Of a DNA stretch of 12,899 nt, positions 1 through 7,534 are shown piece by piece. Within the stretch, counting starts at the first letter, position 1. Each line of letters starts with the position of its first letter. Source of the stretch: CAZESH01 sp964514665 (GTDB lineage: Bacteria > Bacillota > Bacilli > Paenibacillales > KCTC-25726); NCBI GenBank assembly GCA_964514665.1, contig CAZESH010000101.1, positions 1-12,899 on the forward strand, written 5' to 3'. Below the pieces are notes generated by a model. That model ran no database searches. It was not told the origin of the DNA and saw only the letters and a list, made by a program, of their open reading frames with translations. Made by a program: the position numbers and the translations under genes.

Positions 1-263
1 AGGCAAAACAATTTGAACCACAAGGCGCGACAGTGTTGGTGTTATTGTCGGAAAGTCACCTCTCGATTCACACGTATCCTGAGAAGGGTTTTGCTGCCAT
101 TGACTGTTATACATGCGGTGAAACCGTCGACCCTCAGCTTGCTATCGATTATCTGGTTTCGGTATTAAAGCCGAAAAAAGCGTATGCCAAAAAATTGACT
201 CGCGGTCTTGGGGAAATACAGGTTGAAGAACCGGAAATGAAACAATTGGAAATGGTTCGATAA
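1..263 (+). CDS. speD: S-adenosylmethionine decarboxylase proenzyme, 3' part only
   Basis: Decarboxylates S-adenosylmethionine to give the aminopropyl donor for spermidine synthesis; a cytosolic pyruvoyl enzyme made by self-cleavage of a proenzyme. The reading frame is open from base 3, so the start lies upstream of the window; about 86 residues are visible. The self-processing site is present: in SESHLSIHTYPE the serine after the glutamate matches the residue that becomes the pyruvoyl group (Ser63 in the Thermotoga enzyme), the histidine five residues later matches His68, and the cysteine in CYTCG matches Cys83. The C-terminal part (LTRGLGEIQVEEPE) is also typical of the short class 1b bacterial enzymes. 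It ends in TAA and is followed by a hairpin terminator, so it is probably the last gene of its own unit and not linked to the heme genes. Identification is by family motifs recalled from memory. Confidence 0.93.
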   Translation, partial: AKQFEPQGATVLVLLSESHLSIHTYPEKGFAAIDCYTCGETVDPQLAIDYLVSVLKPKKAYAKKLTRGLGEIQVEEPEMKQLEMVR

Positions 264-294
264 GAAAGATGATATGTGAAAATAGATGAAAACT

Positions 295-330
295 TGACCA
301 TGGATTTAGTATCCATGGTCATTTGTTTGT
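295..330 (+). terminator. Rho-independent-type terminator after speD
   Basis: An 11-bp perfect inverted repeat (TGACCATGGAT, 295-305, with ATCCATGGTCA, 311-321) closes a 5-nt loop, TTAGT. It is followed at once by the T-rich run TTTGTTTGT (322-330). It lies 31 bp after the speD stop and before the next gene, which is where a terminator is expected. The T run is interrupted by G, so it may be less than fully efficient. Confidence 0.8.
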
Positions 331-367
331 CCTGCCCTCCATACAATGTTACGAAAAGCACGATAAC

Positions 368-373
368 GGAGGG
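368..373 (+). promoter_or_regulatory. Ribosome binding site fixing a TTG start
   Basis: GGAGGG lies 8 nt before the TTG at 382. The alternative GTG at 373 overlaps this site and cannot use it, so the TTG is the better start for the small membrane-anchored protein. Confidence 0.7.
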
Positions 374-381
374 TGGTATCA

Positions 382-912
382 TTGAGAAGAGGTCCGGGGA
401 GCTGGCTGCTTATCCTCATTGTTTGCTTTATGATCGGTTGGCCGATTTACCAAATTACCGTTTTGCTGCAAAGCAATAAACATGCAGGGGACGCCACAAA
501 GCTGCTTTATCAGGTCTCCGCATTTCAGATGGAGCTCTTGAACAGCTTTTTGTCGGAAGCGGAGAAATCTTCCGGCACGGATCAATTGAACAGCTTGAAA
601 GAGGCTGTCTATTCGGCGGATTTTACACATCAAAGGCTGGTTTTGGCCGTGGGTGACAACAAATTGACGCCGCTTAAGTCACTGAATGAATTGCTGCAGT
701 ATATTATGCGCTTGCAGATTGGCGGCAATCGCACCCTGCAGCCGGGTGAAATCAAGGTTTTTCAGGATTCGGTAAAACAGTTTGAGCAAATGTACCAAAT
801 TTATAATGATCTTTTTTCTGACGGGGGAAGAGTATATTCTTTACAAAATGACAAACTAAAAAAATTCGATGATCAATTATACAGTATGCTGCACGGCCAA
901 CTTCTCAAATAG
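382..912 (+). CDS. Hypothetical membrane-anchored protein
   Basis: I do not recognise this protein. Starting from TTG at 382 it has 176 residues. Residues 1-7 carry two arginines, then a hydrophobic segment of about 20 residues (8-28, WLLILIVCFMIGWPIYQI) looks like an uncleaved signal anchor. The rest (about 145 residues) is polar and predicted by eye to be mostly helical, with repeated hydrophobic spacing and no cysteines, so it should be one helix-rich domain outside the membrane. No enzyme motif, metal site or repeat is visible. It stands between the speD terminator and the hemA promoter and probably has its own transcript: TACAAT at 342-347 could be a -10 box, but no good -35 box is seen. 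Nothing ties it to heme or polyamine synthesis except position. The coding call is supported by the strong ribosome site and intact frame. Confidence 0.78.
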   Translation: MRRGPGSWLLILIVCFMIGWPIYQITVLLQSNKHAGDATKLLYQVSAFQMELLNSFLSEAEKSSGTDQLNSLKEAVYSADFTHQRLVLAVGDNKLTPLKSLNELLQYIMRLQIGGNRTLQPGEIKVFQDSVKQFEQMYQIYNDLFSDGGRVYSLQNDKLKKFDDQLYSMLHGQLLK

Positions 913-946
913 CTTTTGCATGCTTCATAAATTAGTCAAAATTGAT

Positions 947-977
947 TTGGCCGAGACTTGTCGCATTATGTTATAAT
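947..977 (+). promoter_or_regulatory. Candidate promoter of the hemA operon
   Basis: A consensus TATAAT (972-977) is preceded by TG at 969-970, giving the extended -10 form TGTTATAAT. The best -35 candidate, TTGGCC at 947-952, is weak and has a 19-bp spacer, which fits a promoter relying on the extended -10. Transcription would start around 984, leaving a leader of about 33 nt before hemA, too short for a riboswitch or T-box. Confidence 0.65.
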
Positions 978-978
978 G
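964..978 (+). promoter_or_regulatory. Palindrome over the hemA -10 box, possible operator
   Basis: CATTATG-T-TATAATG is a 7-1-7 inverted repeat with 6 of 7 arm positions complementary, lying exactly over the -10 box. The 7-1-7 layout is that of Fur-family (Fur, PerR, Zur) sites, and PerR is known to control the hemA operon in B. subtilis. However, the bases match the PerR consensus TTATAATNATTATAA poorly in this register, and a -10 box is AT-rich by nature, so this is only a suggestion. Confidence 0.3.
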
Positions 979-1016
979 GTTGATGATATTCATCACAGAA
1001 AGGTAGGTGCGAACAC

Positions 1017-2405
1017 ATGCACATCATGGCGGTTGGTCTTGATTATCGTAATGCTCCGATCGACATTCGGGAAAAATTCACGTTTAGTGAACAATCGCTT
1101 CCGCAAGCGCTCAATCAGTTGAAACAAACGACAAGCGTTTTGGAATGTGTCATCGTGTCGACCTGCAACCGGACGGAAATTTATGCGGTCGTCGACCGTA
1201 AACATGTATGCGGGCATTATATCCGCTCGTTTATCGCCGATTGGTTCAATATCCCGGCTGAGCAGTTTTCCGATTATTTGAAGATCTATGAGGAACAGAA
1301 GGCGATTGAACACTTGTTCCGGGTAACCTCGGGACTCGATTCCATGATTATCGGGGAGACGCAAATATTGGGGCAGGTGCGCAGCGCTTTTCTTATAGCT
1401 CAGGAGCAAAAAGCCACCGGCACTTTGTTCAATACATTATTTAAACAGGCCATTACGCTTGCCAAAAGGGCGCATTCCGAAACCACCATTGGTGAGAACG
1501 CGGTATCTGTAAGCTATGCAGCCGTTGAGCTGGGAAAACGTATTTTCGGCACCTTCCAGAAGAAGAATGTGCTGATTATCGGAGCCGGTAAAATGAGCGA
1601 GCTGACAGCCAAGCATTTGCATGCCAATGGCGTAGGCAAGGTGATCGTGGCCAATCGCACGCTGCAGAAAGCCGGTGAATTGGCTGATAAATTGTCCGGC
1701 ATCGCAACCTCCATGGATCGTTTGGATGCCGTGTTTGTGGAATACGACATCGACATCGTGATCAGCTCGACCGGATCCGAGAGATACGTACTGACGCGCG
1801 GGCAAATGGAAAACGTGATGAAATCACGGCGCCTAAAGCCGCTGTTTATGATCGATATCGCCGTGCCGAGAGACCTTGATCCGGATATTTCCGGACTGCA
1901 GAACGTTTTTTTATATGATATTGACGATCTTCAAGGAATGGTCGAGGCCAACTTGGAGATCCGCAAACGTGAAGCTGAAAAAGTGGAATCGATGATTAAG
2001 CGTGAAATGGACGCTTTTCAGATCTGGTACAGAACGCTTGGAGTCAGTCCGTTGATTCATGCGCTGCAGGAGAAGGCCGACCGCATCCATAAAAGCACGA
2101 TGGACAGCATGCTGCAAAAGCTTCCCGATCTTACGGAACGAGAGATTAAAGTGATCCGCAAGCTAAGCAAAAGCATGATGAATCAATTGATGCATGATCC
2201 CATACTGCGGGTTAAAGAGCTGGCCGGGGAAAAGCATGCACACGGCTCGCTCGAGCTGTTCGGCGAGCTGTTCGCGCTCCAGGATTTGCTTCGGGAAGAC
2301 GAAGCATCGAACGCCGAGACTTCATTGAAGCAGGGTACGGAAGTTCAACATCAATCTGCAGACGTGCTGCAGAAGGCGGCAAAATCGGTATTGGCTCATT
2401 CTTGA
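1017..2405 (+). CDS. hemA: Glutamyl-tRNA reductase
   Basis: Reduces glutamyl-tRNA(Glu) with NADPH to glutamate-1-semialdehyde, the first and usually rate-controlling step of the C5 tetrapyrrole route, in the cytosol. At 462 residues it is full length and from memory lines up with B. subtilis HemA throughout. The N-terminal catalytic domain carries STCNRTEIYAVV (residues 48-59) with nucleophile Cys50 and the GETQILGQV block (113-121). The NADPH-binding domain has VLIIGAGKMSE (185-195) and IAVPRDLDP (281-289). A helical dimerisation domain follows from about residue 310; the last 30 or so residues are polar and variable, as in the family. The start has AAAGGTAGGTG (999-1009) 7 nt upstream and gives the family's MHI beginning. 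It is the first gene of the cluster, behind the extended -10 promoter. In enterobacteria and B. subtilis this enzyme is held down by heme; nothing in this sequence proves that here. Confidence 0.97.
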   Translation: MHIMAVGLDYRNAPIDIREKFTFSEQSLPQALNQLKQTTSVLECVIVSTCNRTEIYAVVDRKHVCGHYIRSFIADWFNIPAEQFSDYLKIYEEQKAIEHLFRVTSGLDSMIIGETQILGQVRSAFLIAQEQKATGTLFNTLFKQAITLAKRAHSETTIGENAVSVSYAAVELGKRIFGTFQKKNVLIIGAGKMSELTAKHLHANGVGKVIVANRTLQKAGELADKLSGIATSMDRLDAVFVEYDIDIVISSTGSERYVLTRGQMENVMKSRRLKPLFMIDIAVPRDLDPDISGLQNVFLYDIDDLQGMVEANLEIRKREAEKVESMIKREMDAFQIWYRTLGVSPLIHALQEKADRIHKSTMDSMLQKLPDLTEREIKVIRKLSKSMMNQLMHDPILRVKELAGEKHAHGSLELFGELFALQDLLREDEASNAETSLKQGTEVQHQSADVLQKAAKSVLAHS

Positions 2406-2450
2406 TTATTGTGTCATAAATATAGTTTCGGTGCCTTCCGCACTCAAGCA

Positions 2451-2456
2451 GGGAGG
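2451..2456 (+). promoter_or_regulatory. Ribosome binding site favouring ATG at 2462 for hemX
   Basis: GGGAGG ends 5 nt before ATG 2462 but only 2 nt before the in-frame GTG 2459, so the ATG is the likelier start. Confidence 0.65.
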
Positions 2457-2461
2457 TTGTG

Positions 2462-3292
2462 ATGGTTACGCAAAGCTGGATGTATGATTTGATCATCTAT
2501 ATATATGCCCTGAGCCTGCTCTTTTACTTTTCTGATTTTGTCAGTAAAAATCAGAAGTCAAAGCGTTTGGGCACAGGGTTGCTTGCATTTGTCTGGGTTT
2601 TGCAAACGCTGTTTTTTGTTTGGCGGGTGATTGCGCTGCAGCAGCCTGCTGTATTTTCCATGTTTGGTTCGTTGTTTTTCTATGCATGGCTGATTGTGAC
2701 GCTGTCGCTGGCGCTGAATTTTTTTCTGCGTACCGATCTGCTGTTATTCGCGATCAATATGGTCGGCTTTGCTGTGCTGGCGTTGAATTTTTTTAACGAT
2801 GAGTCCGTATCGCCGTTGTTGGCACGCTGGAACATTCAAGATGAGCTGCTGTTCATTCACGTTTCGCTGGCGATTGCCAGTTATGCGGCTTTTACTGTAT
2901 CCGCCGTCCATTCCGTCATGTATTTGTTTTTAAACCGCATGCTCAAGCGGAAGAATTGGTTTCCGCTGATGAAACGTCTGCCCGGCCTGGATCATATCGA
3001 GAAGATTGCTTATTTGTTCGCCGTTATCGGCACGCCGCTCTTGATTCTTTCTCTTACGCTCGGGGTGGACTGGATCATGATCACGGACAGAACACGGCTG
3101 TTGACCGATCCGAAGGTATTGAATTCACTGCTGATCATCGCAGCATACGGTTTTTATCTGCTGCAGCGCTATGCGGCCAAAAAACCGGCGCGAACGCTCG
3201 CTTTGTGGAATTTGGCGGCATTCGTTTTTGTCATTGCCAATTACATCGTTTCCAACTCGATCTCCCAATTTCATCAGTGGATCTGGAGGTGA
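2462..3292 (+). CDS. hemX: HemX family membrane protein (CcsA-like fold)
   Basis: Integral membrane protein of 276 residues, matching the length and pattern of B. subtilis HemX, which lowers the amount of HemA by an unknown mechanism. By eye there are about eight membrane segments (roughly residues 9-26, 38-57, 70-90, 92-111, 132-158, 180-202, 216-238, 246-266). A histidine at the start of the fifth (FIHVSLA, His133) is conserved in HemX/CcsA proteins. The tryptophan-rich WGxxWxWD heme-handling motif of true cytochrome c assembly proteins (CcsA) is absent: the matching stretch reads GVDWIMITD. This supports HemX over CcsA, although automatic annotation often calls such proteins cytochrome c biogenesis protein. 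It lies 56 bp after hemA, as in the Bacillus hemAXCDBL operon, and is followed 6 bp later by the siroheme gene. The hemA-hemX gap holds only the ribosome site. Confidence 0.9.
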   Translation: MVTQSWMYDLIIYIYALSLLFYFSDFVSKNQKSKRLGTGLLAFVWVLQTLFFVWRVIALQQPAVFSMFGSLFFYAWLIVTLSLALNFFLRTDLLLFAINMVGFAVLALNFFNDESVSPLLARWNIQDELLFIHVSLAIASYAAFTVSAVHSVMYLFLNRMLKRKNWFPLMKRLPGLDHIEKIAYLFAVIGTPLLILSLTLGVDWIMITDRTRLLTDPKVLNSLLIIAAYGFYLLQRYAAKKPARTLALWNLAAFVFVIANYIVSNSISQFHQWIWR

Positions 3293-3298
3293 GTCGGA

Positions 3299-3946
3299 TT
3301 GAGGGCTTTTTATCCGGTGATGCTGGATGTATACCAAAAAAAATGTCTGATCGTCGGCGGCGGCAAGGTTGGCGAGCGCAAGCTCGGGCAGCTCCTCGAG
3401 GCCGGCGCTTGGGTGACGGTGATCAGTCCGGTTGTAACGGAACGCATGGTTTCGTGGCTTGCCGAAGGCTTGCTCGAAGTCAGGCTGAAGCCTTATCAGA
3501 CGGAGGATTTGGAGGGGGCATTTCTCGTCATCGCGGCCTCGGACAAGCCTGAGGTAAATCAGCGGGTATACGCCGATGCGGTGCGGCGGAATATATTGTG
3601 CAACATTGCGGACAAGCCTGAATCAAGCGATTTTCACAACATGGCCGTCCTGCGCAGGGGCAAGCTGCATATCGCTGTCTCCACCTCGGGAGCCAGTCCG
3701 TTCTTGGCCCGCCAAATTCTCGGCCGGCTGGAACGGGATTATGGAGAAGAGTATGAGAGCTGGCTCGATTTTTTGAGCGAGATCCGGGAGAAGATCAAAC
3801 AAACCGTGGATGACCCGCTTGTCCGCAGCCGGCTTTTTGAATCCATCTCCAAGTGGGATATACTGGGTAAGATAAGGGAAGGCACATTTGCGGCATTTCG
3901 CGAAGAGATATTGGAGCGAATCGAGCTCGGAAATTTCCAAGGATAA
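3299..3946 (+). CDS. Precorrin-2 dehydrogenase / sirohydrochlorin ferrochelatase
   Basis: Siroheme branch enzyme of the SirC/Met8/CysG N-terminal family (B. subtilis counterpart YlnF). It oxidises precorrin-2 to sirohydrochlorin with NAD+, and in bifunctional members also inserts iron to give siroheme for sulfite and nitrite reductases. The 215 residues start with an NAD-binding Rossmann fold, LIVGGGKVGERK (17-28). AASDKPEVNQRV follows (79-90), then NIADKPE with Asp105 at the position of the aspartate essential in CysG and Met8, then the STSGASPFLAR block (128-138) and a helical C-terminal domain. TTG at 3299 is chosen as start because GGAGG (3285-3289) lies 9 nt upstream, inside the end of hemX, and there is no ATG near by. 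Whether it does the iron step cannot be told from the sequence. The product of the cobA domain two genes downstream is its substrate. Confidence 0.9.
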   Translation: MRAFYPVMLDVYQKKCLIVGGGKVGERKLGQLLEAGAWVTVISPVVTERMVSWLAEGLLEVRLKPYQTEDLEGAFLVIAASDKPEVNQRVYADAVRRNILCNIADKPESSDFHNMAVLRRGKLHIAVSTSGASPFLARQILGRLERDYGEEYESWLDFLSEIREKIKQTVDDPLVRSRLFESISKWDILGKIREGTFAAFREEILERIELGNFQG

Positions 3947-3951
3947 ACACA

Positions 3952-3969
3952 GGATCTGCCTGCAGATCC
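3952..3969 (+). other. Short hairpin between the siroheme gene and hemC
   Basis: GGATCTGC (3952-3959) and GCAGATCC (3962-3969) form a perfect 8-bp inverted repeat around CT; sterically this is about 7 bp with a 4-nt loop. No T run follows, so it is not a standard terminator. It may mark RNA processing or stability within the operon, or be chance. Confidence 0.35.
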
Positions 3970-4003
3970 GTATACAGCATACATAGTGGGAGGACAATAC
4001 AGC

Positions 4004-4954
4004 ATGCGCAAGATCGTGATAGGATCCCGTCAAAGCGCTTTGGCGCTGACGCAAACGAACCAGGTGATCGAAGAGCTTCGCCGCATCGGCGGGCAAAGCG
4101 GATTCGGGCTGGAATTCGAAGTGAAGAAAATCGTTACCAAAGGAGACCGCATCCTCGATGTGACGCTATCCAAAGTCGGGGGGAAAGGGCTGTTCGTCAA
4201 GGAGATCGAACAAGCGCTGATCGACAGGGAGATTGATATTGCCGTCCACAGTATGAAGGATGTTCCTTCAGAGCTGCCGCAAGGCTTGATGATTGCAGCT
4301 GTTCCCAAGCGGGTCGATCCCCGTGACGCCCTGATTTCGCGCGGGAACAAAAAAATAAGCGAATTGCCGGATGGCGCCAAAGTGGGAACCAGCAGCCTGC
4401 GCCGTTCCAGTCAACTCCTGTCATACCGGCCCGATCTGCAGCTGGAATCGATCCGCGGCAATATCGATTCGCGCATCAAGAAGCTGACGAACGAGGACTT
4501 CGATGCGGTTGTCCTGGCAGCCGCCGGGTTGACGCGAATGGGCTGGCAACAGCAAATCAGCGAATATTTGCCGCTCGGGATTTGCACCCCGGCTGTCGGT
4601 CAAGGGGCGCTCGGATTGGAGTGCCGTGAAGAGGATGATGCGGTCCGTCAGGTGTTGGCATTGTACAATGATCGCGATACGGAGCTGACGGTTGCGGCGG
4701 AGCGCAGCTTTCTGCGCAGATTGAACGGAGGGTGCCAGGTGCCGATCGGGGCATATGCCGTTTGGGAAAGCGAAGCGGAAGACAGTGGACAGTCACGCTT
4801 CATCCGTCTGCACGGCATGGTGGGAACGCCCGACGGCAAAGAGCTGTTGAAGGAATCGGCAGCGGGGCGTGACCCGGAAGCCTTGGGTTTGGAGGTTGCC
4901 GCACGGCTGATCTCGCGCGGGGCCGATCGAATACTGCAGGAAGTAAGGGGATAA
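4004..4954 (+). CDS. hemC: Hydroxymethylbilane synthase (porphobilinogen deaminase)
   Basis: Joins four porphobilinogen molecules into the linear tetrapyrrole hydroxymethylbilane, using a dipyrromethane cofactor bound to a cysteine. The 316 residues are a normal length. The N-terminal domain starts MRKIVIGSRQSALALTQT and holds KGDRILD (46-52) and HSMKDVP (82-88) with catalytic Asp86. GTSSLRRSSQL (128-138) and ESIRGNIDSR (148-157) provide the arginines that hold the substrate. GQGALGLECR (199-208) follows, and NGGCQVPIGAY (241-251) carries cofactor Cys244. ATG 4004 is preferred over the upstream GTG 3986 because GGGAGG (3988-3993) lies 10 nt before it and overlaps the GTG, and because the protein then begins like its relatives. 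It is separated by 57 bp from the previous gene and by 4 bp from the next, so it is co-transcribed with both. Confidence 0.97.
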   Translation: MRKIVIGSRQSALALTQTNQVIEELRRIGGQSGFGLEFEVKKIVTKGDRILDVTLSKVGGKGLFVKEIEQALIDREIDIAVHSMKDVPSELPQGLMIAAVPKRVDPRDALISRGNKKISELPDGAKVGTSSLRRSSQLLSYRPDLQLESIRGNIDSRIKKLTNEDFDAVVLAAAGLTRMGWQQQISEYLPLGICTPAVGQGALGLECREEDDAVRQVLALYNDRDTELTVAAERSFLRRLNGGCQVPIGAYAVWESEAEDSGQSRFIRLHGMVGTPDGKELLKESAAGRDPEALGLEVAARLISRGADRILQEVRG

Positions 4955-4958
4955 TCGC

Positions 4959-6521
4959 ATGGGAAACAAGGGGAAGGTATATTTGATCGGAGCCGGTCCG
5001 GGAGATCCGAAGCTGATCACTGTCAAGGGATTGGAAGCGCTGCGCAAGGGCGATGTGGTCGTATATGACCGTTTGGCCAGTCCGAGCTTGTTGGCTGAGC
5101 TCAAGCCCGGTGCGGAAAAGATATATGTAGGCAAGCTTCCGGACAGACATACGATGAAGCAGGAGGAAATCAACCGTTTGCTTGTTGATTTGGCGCTCCG
5201 CGGCAAGACTGTCATCCGGCTGAAGGGAGGGGATCCGGGCATCTTCGGCAGAGTCGGGGAAGAGGCCGGGCTTTTGGCCGAGCACGGTATTGAATATGAG
5301 ATCGTTCCCGGGGTATCTTCGGTTACAGCCGTGCCGGCATATGCCGGAATTCCCGTTACCCATCGGGATTTCGCCTCGTCCGTGACGATCGTGACCGGAC
5401 ATGAAAATCCCGACAAGCTGGACCAAACGATTCGATGGGATCATTTGGCCGCCTGTACGGATACGTTGATCTTTCTGATGGGGGTCGGCAGAATCCGGCA
5501 TATTGCCGCTCAACTTATGCAGCACGGCAAGTCTCCGGATACTGCGGTCGCACTGATTCGCTGGGGAACTACAACCGCTCAGGAGACGCTGACGGGCACC
5601 CTGTCGACGATAGCCGGGCTGGTGGAACAGAGCGGCTTTCAATCACCCGCGGTGATTGTGATCGGGAGTGTTGTCGAGCTTAGAAAGAAGCTTGCCTGGT
5701 TCGAGCATAAACCCCTTTTCGGCCAAAGGGTGTTGGTGACCAGAGCGCGCAGCCAATCAAGCGAGCTTGCCGCACTTATAGAGGAATGGGGCGGGGAAGC
5801 CTGTGAATTTCCCGTGATCGTTACCCGTTTGCCTGCCGATCCGCAAAAGCTTCGCATGCTCGACGAGAGTTTGAAGCGAGTGGACAGCTTTGAATGGATC
5901 GTATTTACGAGCGCCAACGGCGTGGAGTTTTTCCTGCAGCGGTTGATGGCGCTGCAGCTGGACATCCGCTTGCTGAGCAAGGCGAAAATAGCCGCAGTCG
6001 GTCCGAAAACCGCAGAAGCGCTGCAGCGGTTCGCGTTAAAAGCCGATCTTACGGCGGAAAAATTCGTTGCGGAAGGGCTGCTGCAGGCTCTCATCCCGCA
6101 GCTGCAGGCAGGTCAGCGGATCTTGCTGCCAAGGGCGGACATTGCCAGCCCTCTTCTGCCCGAGGAATTAAAGCAGCGGGGGTTTGACGTTACCGAGGCG
6201 GATGCTTATGAGACCGTAATCTCCGAGGACAACGACGAAGCTGTGATCGAGCGTATCCAGCGGCATGAGATTCAGGTGATTACCTTCACCAGTTCATCGA
6301 CGGTGAATCATTTTATCAGCATCTGTTCCAAGCACGGCATAAGCAAGGCGGATATCCAGCAGGCGCTGATCGCCTGTATCGGGCCGAAAACTGCGGAGAC
6401 CGCAGCAAGACACGGTCTCCATGTCGATGTGACGGCAGAGGAAGCAACCATCCGTTCATTGCTGGAAGCGATCGCGGCCAAAACCGGATCAGGGCGGAAA
6501 AATAAGGAGGAATCGTTATGA
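4959..6521 (+). CDS. cobA-hemD: Fusion: uroporphyrinogen-III C-methyltransferase (CobA) + uroporphyrinogen-III synthase (HemD)
   Basis: A 520-residue two-domain protein. Residues 1 to about 245 are an S-adenosylmethionine-dependent methyltransferase of the SUMT/CobA type. They show VYLIGAGPGDP (7-17), VVVYDRL (33-39), VIRLKGGDPGIFGR (85-98), VPGVSSVTAVPAYAGIPVTHR (116-136) and WGTTTAQET (202-210), and convert uroporphyrinogen III to precorrin-2. Residues from about 250 are a HemD domain that cyclises hydroxymethylbilane to uroporphyrinogen III: FGQRVLVTRA (254-263), FTSANGVEFF (316-325), AVGPKTAEAL (346-355), ITFTSSSTVNHF (441-452) and IGPKTAE (474-480). The frame is unbroken across the junction, so this is a true fusion, as known from other Firmicutes. 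It makes the branch-point metabolite and also draws it toward siroheme. The start has AAGGGG (4945-4950) 8 nt upstream. The stop overlaps the hemB start (ATGA), implying translational coupling. Confidence 0.95.
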   Translation: MGNKGKVYLIGAGPGDPKLITVKGLEALRKGDVVVYDRLASPSLLAELKPGAEKIYVGKLPDRHTMKQEEINRLLVDLALRGKTVIRLKGGDPGIFGRVGEEAGLLAEHGIEYEIVPGVSSVTAVPAYAGIPVTHRDFASSVTIVTGHENPDKLDQTIRWDHLAACTDTLIFLMGVGRIRHIAAQLMQHGKSPDTAVALIRWGTTTAQETLTGTLSTIAGLVEQSGFQSPAVIVIGSVVELRKKLAWFEHKPLFGQRVLVTRARSQSSELAALIEEWGGEACEFPVIVTRLPADPQKLRMLDESLKRVDSFEWIVFTSANGVEFFLQRLMALQLDIRLLSKAKIAAVGPKTAEALQRFALKADLTAEKFVAEGLLQALIPQLQAGQRILLPRADIASPLLPEELKQRGFDVTEADAYETVISEDNDEAVIERIQRHEIQVITFTSSSTVNHFISICSKHGISKADIQQALIACIGPKTAETAARHGLHVDVTAEEATIRSLLEAIAAKTGSGRKNKEESL

Positions 6522-7513
6522 GCTTTCCGATTACGAGGCATCGCAGATTAAGAGCGTCGCAAGCCATGAGAAGCCTGGTGCGGGAAACGAGGCTGAGCGT
6601 TGACGATCTGGTTTACCCGCTTTTCATCGCAGAGGGAGAAAATATCAAGCAAGAAATCGGCTCGATGCCGGGCGTCTATCATTTTTCTCTGGACCGTCTG
6701 GAGGATGAAATCAAGGAAATAGCGGAGCTGGGCATTCAGGCCGTGCTGCTGTTCGGACTCCCGGCGCACAAGGACGAAGAGGGAACGGAAGCCTATGCCG
6801 ATCACGGCATCGTGCAGCAAGCAACGAGGAAAATCAAGGCGATCGCGCCCGAAATGCTGGTGATTGCCGATACGTGTCTTTGCGAATATACAAGTCACGG
6901 TCACTGCGGAGTCGTGCAGCTTGAAAAGCGCGGGGCGATCATCGACAACGATCCTTCGCTCGCGCTGCTGGTCCGTACGGCGGTGTCCCAAGCAGAAGCG
7001 GGAGCGGACATTATAGCGCCTTCGAACATGATGGACGGGTATGTGCAAGCTATTCGCGCGGGACTGGACGAGGCCGGTTTTGAGCAGATTCCGATCATGG
7101 CCTATTCGGTCAAATACGCCTCCGCTTTTTACGGTCCGTTTCGCGAGGCTGCCCAGTCGACGCCGCAATTCGGCGACCGCAAAACGTATCAGATGGATCC
7201 GGCCAATGTCAGAGAAGCGCTGCGCGAGGCGGAATCCGATGTTGCCGAAGGTGCGGACTTCCTGATGGTCAAGCCGTCGCTCGCCTATTTGGATGTGCTC
7301 CGTGCATTAAGGGATCGCTTCGATCTGCCGCTGGTCGCTTATAATGTCAGCGCGGAGTATTCCATGGTCAAAGCGGCTGCGGAAAAAGGCTGGATCGACG
7401 AGAAGGCGATCGTCAAGGAAATTTTAATCGGCATGAAACGGGCGGGAGCGGATATCATCCTGACCTATTTTGCCAAAGATGCCGCCCGTTGGATGAGGCG
7501 CGAGGGAAATTAG
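6518..7513 (+). CDS. hemB: Delta-aminolevulinic acid dehydratase (porphobilinogen synthase)
   Basis: Condenses two 5-aminolevulinate molecules to porphobilinogen; cytosolic, usually an octamer. The 331 residues are full length. The zinc-binding form is shown by DTCLCEYTSHGHC (118-130) with Cys120, Cys122 and Cys130. The two active-site lysines are Lys199 (YSVKYASAFYGPFR) and Lys252, the Schiff-base lysine, in LMVKPSLAYLDVLR (249-262). PSNMMDGYVQAIR (168-180) and YNVSAEYSM (275-283) are also characteristic. The ATG overlaps the TGA of the previous gene (ATGA), with a perfect AAGGAGG at 6504-6510. It is the last gene before the structured repeat element. In B. subtilis hemL follows hemB directly, so the interval downstream has probably been enlarged by that element. 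Confidence 0.97.
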   Translation: MSFPITRHRRLRASQAMRSLVRETRLSVDDLVYPLFIAEGENIKQEIGSMPGVYHFSLDRLEDEIKEIAELGIQAVLLFGLPAHKDEEGTEAYADHGIVQQATRKIKAIAPEMLVIADTCLCEYTSHGHCGVVQLEKRGAIIDNDPSLALLVRTAVSQAEAGADIIAPSNMMDGYVQAIRAGLDEAGFEQIPIMAYSVKYASAFYGPFREAAQSTPQFGDRKTYQMDPANVREALREAESDVAEGADFLMVKPSLAYLDVLRALRDRFDLPLVAYNVSAEYSMVKAAAEKGWIDEKAIVKEILIGMKRAGADIILTYFAKDAARWMRREGN

Positions 7514-7534
7514 GCGTCTGGCGATATGAAATGA

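Noticed and set aside
964..978. Firm call of a PerR box
   Set aside because: In its symmetrical register the site does not match the PerR consensus; only the half TTATAAT agrees, and that is largely the -10 box itself.
2406..2450. GTGC-CTTCC-GCAC hairpin between hemA and hemX
   Set aside because: Only 4 bp and no T run; likely chance.
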